DNA of 64,000 nt from Pukyongia sp963768085 (lineage in GTDB: Bacteria > Bacteroidota > Bacteroidia > Flavobacteriales > Flavobacteriaceae), in NCBI GenBank assembly GCA_963768085.1, contig CAVYGO010000005.1:248001-312000 (forward strand), read 5' to 3'. Made by a program: the position numbers and the translations under genes. The notes beneath the pieces were generated by a model. It saw nothing but the letters and a program-made list of their open reading frames with translations. It was not told the DNA's origin and searched no databases. Positions 63,143 to 64,000 of this stretch are shown piece by piece (the stretch's first letter is position 1; every line of letters starts with the position of its first letter).

Positions 63143-63880
63143 TTATTGTGCTGTTATTTCTGAAACTTCCGATGTTTCGTTCTGTGCTAAATTTTTAGTC
63201 GTTTCTTCCGAGGTATTCTCAATTTGTGCCGATCCGGATTCTACGGTTTCAGGCGCATCATCACCTCCTGTCAACATTCCTCCAAAACTCATAAATCCAA
63301 TAGCCATCAATCCCGTGATAATAAAAGTAATCCCCAAACCACGTAGCGGTGCCGGTACATTTGAATAACGAATTTTCTCCCTGATGGCGGCAATAGCTAA
63401 TATGGCAAGGAACCATCCTATCCCACTACTAAATCCATAATTCAGGGCTAATGTGAAGCTTTCTATCTCTCTGGATTGCATGAACAGCGATCCTCCCAGA
63501 ATTGCACAGTTAACCGCGATAAGTGGTAAGAAAATACCCAATGAATTATACAGGGCAGGTGAAAACCTTTCTACAACAATCTCTACCAATTGTACCATGG
63601 TTGCAATAGTGGCAATAAATAAAATAAAGGATAGGAAACTAAGATCGTATTCGGCATATTCAGCACCCAGCCATGACAAGGCTCCTTCTTGCAGTATATA
63701 TTGATCTAATAACCAGTTAAGAGGCACCGTCACGGTTAATACAAAAATTACCGCTGCACCCAGTCCTACTGCTGTACTTACTTTTTTGGAAACAGCCAGG
63801 TAAGAGCACATTCCAAGGAAGTAGGCAAATACCATGTTGTCTACAAAGACCGACTTAAAAAATAATTCTACGTGTTCCAT
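63143..63880 (-). CDS. nqrE: Na+-translocating NADH:quinone reductase subunit E, with C-terminal extension
   Basis: A 245-aa membrane subunit with six helices. It begins EHVELFFKSVFVDNMVFAYFLGMC, where the Cys is one ligand of the shared NqrD/E iron centre, and continues IFLPLIAVNCAILGGSLFM with the second Cys, as in NqrD/NqrE/Rnf homologues. Usual length in Vibrio is about 200; the extra ~40 residues here are a Ser/Thr/Glu-rich tail (ENTSEETTKNLAQNETSE) after the last helix. NqrD precedes it by 25 bases and nqrF starts one base after its stop. Confidence 0.95.
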   Translation of the reverse strand: MEHVELFFKSVFVDNMVFAYFLGMCSYLAVSKKVSTAVGLGAAVIFVLTVTVPLNWLLDQYILQEGALSWLGAEYAEYDLSFLSFILFIATIATMVQLVEIVVERFSPALYNSLGIFLPLIAVNCAILGGSLFMQSREIESFTLALNYGFSSGIGWFLAILAIAAIREKIRYSNVPAPLRGLGITFIITGLMAIGFMSFGGMLTGGDDAPETVESGSAQIENTSEETTKNLAQNETSEVSEITAQ

Positions 63881-63905
63881 AGTGAAATGATTTCAGTACT
63901 TGCTA

Positions 63906-64000
63906 CTAATTTTCTTCGATTAATGCTTTATTCTTACTACGCTGAACCCAGATGATGATCCCTACGACGATCAAAGCCATTGGGGGTAACACCATAAATC
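63906..64000 (-). CDS. nqrD: Na+-translocating NADH:quinone reductase subunit D, C-terminal end (partial)
   Basis: The last 31 codons of a gene that continues to the right, ending at 63906. The peptide FMVLPPMALIVVGIIIWVQRSKN is the final helix of an NqrD-type protein, and position directly before nqrE fits the fixed nqrA-F order, so A, B and C are expected beyond the window edge. Confidence 0.85.
   Translation of the reverse strand, partial: FMVLPPMALIVVGIIIWVQRSKNKALIEEN

Overview
The window looks like chromosomal DNA from a flavobacterium (Bacteroidota, Flavobacteriaceae-like). The evidence is secreted proteins ending in type IX secretion (T9SS) type A and type B sorting domains, promoters of the Bacteroidota form TTG-N19-TAnnTTTG, almost no Shine-Dalgarno sequences, a Na+-translocating NADH:quinone reductase (NQR), and many small Bacteroidota-type lipoproteins. 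I see no rRNA, tRNA, CRISPR array, transposase, integrase or phage gene. Most of the window is core genome.

Layout. 0-8.5 kb: end of cdsA, psd and an acyl-CoA-binding protein (phospholipid and lipid handling), then valS, a DUF1573 protein, an aspartyl protease with a PDZ domain, an aminotransferase, murB and a fasciclin lipoprotein. 8.6-13.6 kb: a tightly packed run of a Cys4 membrane microprotein, a GT2 glycosyltransferase, an ECF sigma factor, an unusual Nramp-type transporter, lipA and gap. 13.6-19 kb: a hybrid histidine kinase, lpxK, a Nif3-family protein and a coiled-coil zinc-ribbon-family protein, all four broken by small indels that look like sequence error. 19-26 kb: msrA, a methyltransferase, and a photolyase/cryptochrome operon (flavin-reductase-like protein, a 47-aa DUF2256 protein, Cry-DASH, Fe-S photolyase), then a CDGSH Fe-S protein and small lipoproteins. 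26-28.2 kb: a secreted PAP2/vanadium-haloperoxidase-like protein with one frameshift.

28.2-35.5 kb: a kynurenine-pathway operon (kynU, kmo, a RidA deaminase, a muconic-semialdehyde dehydrogenase, an atypical SDR, ACMSD, an O-methyltransferase). A 13.7-copy 7-bp tandem repeat sits between the dehydrogenase and the SDR. The operon would degrade kynurenine through 3-hydroxyanthranilate, but the 3-hydroxyanthranilate dioxygenase and tryptophan dioxygenase are not here. 35.5-38 kb: a signalling operon (lipoprotein, 7TM protein, histidine kinase, LuxR-type regulator). 38.2-51.9 kb: PAP2 phosphatase, TatA, a frame-broken M1 peptidase, DUF6702, a carboxypeptidase-regulatory-like protein, peptidase E, M15 and M48 peptidases, gpmI, a HAD phosphatase, map, a methyltransferase, a T9SS type B protein, apbE and its small NQR-associated partner.

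52-64 kb: two very large secreted proteases (M36 fungalysin and S8 subtilisin) lie between the apbE pair and nqrF-nqrE-nqrD. Their catalytic halves are unrelated, but their last ~460 residues are encoded by an almost identical 1.39-kb DNA tract (two differences seen by eye over most of it). They also share matched promoters and each has its own terminator. This modular, recently homogenised protease pair splitting the NQR/apbE neighbourhood is the most interesting structure in the window.
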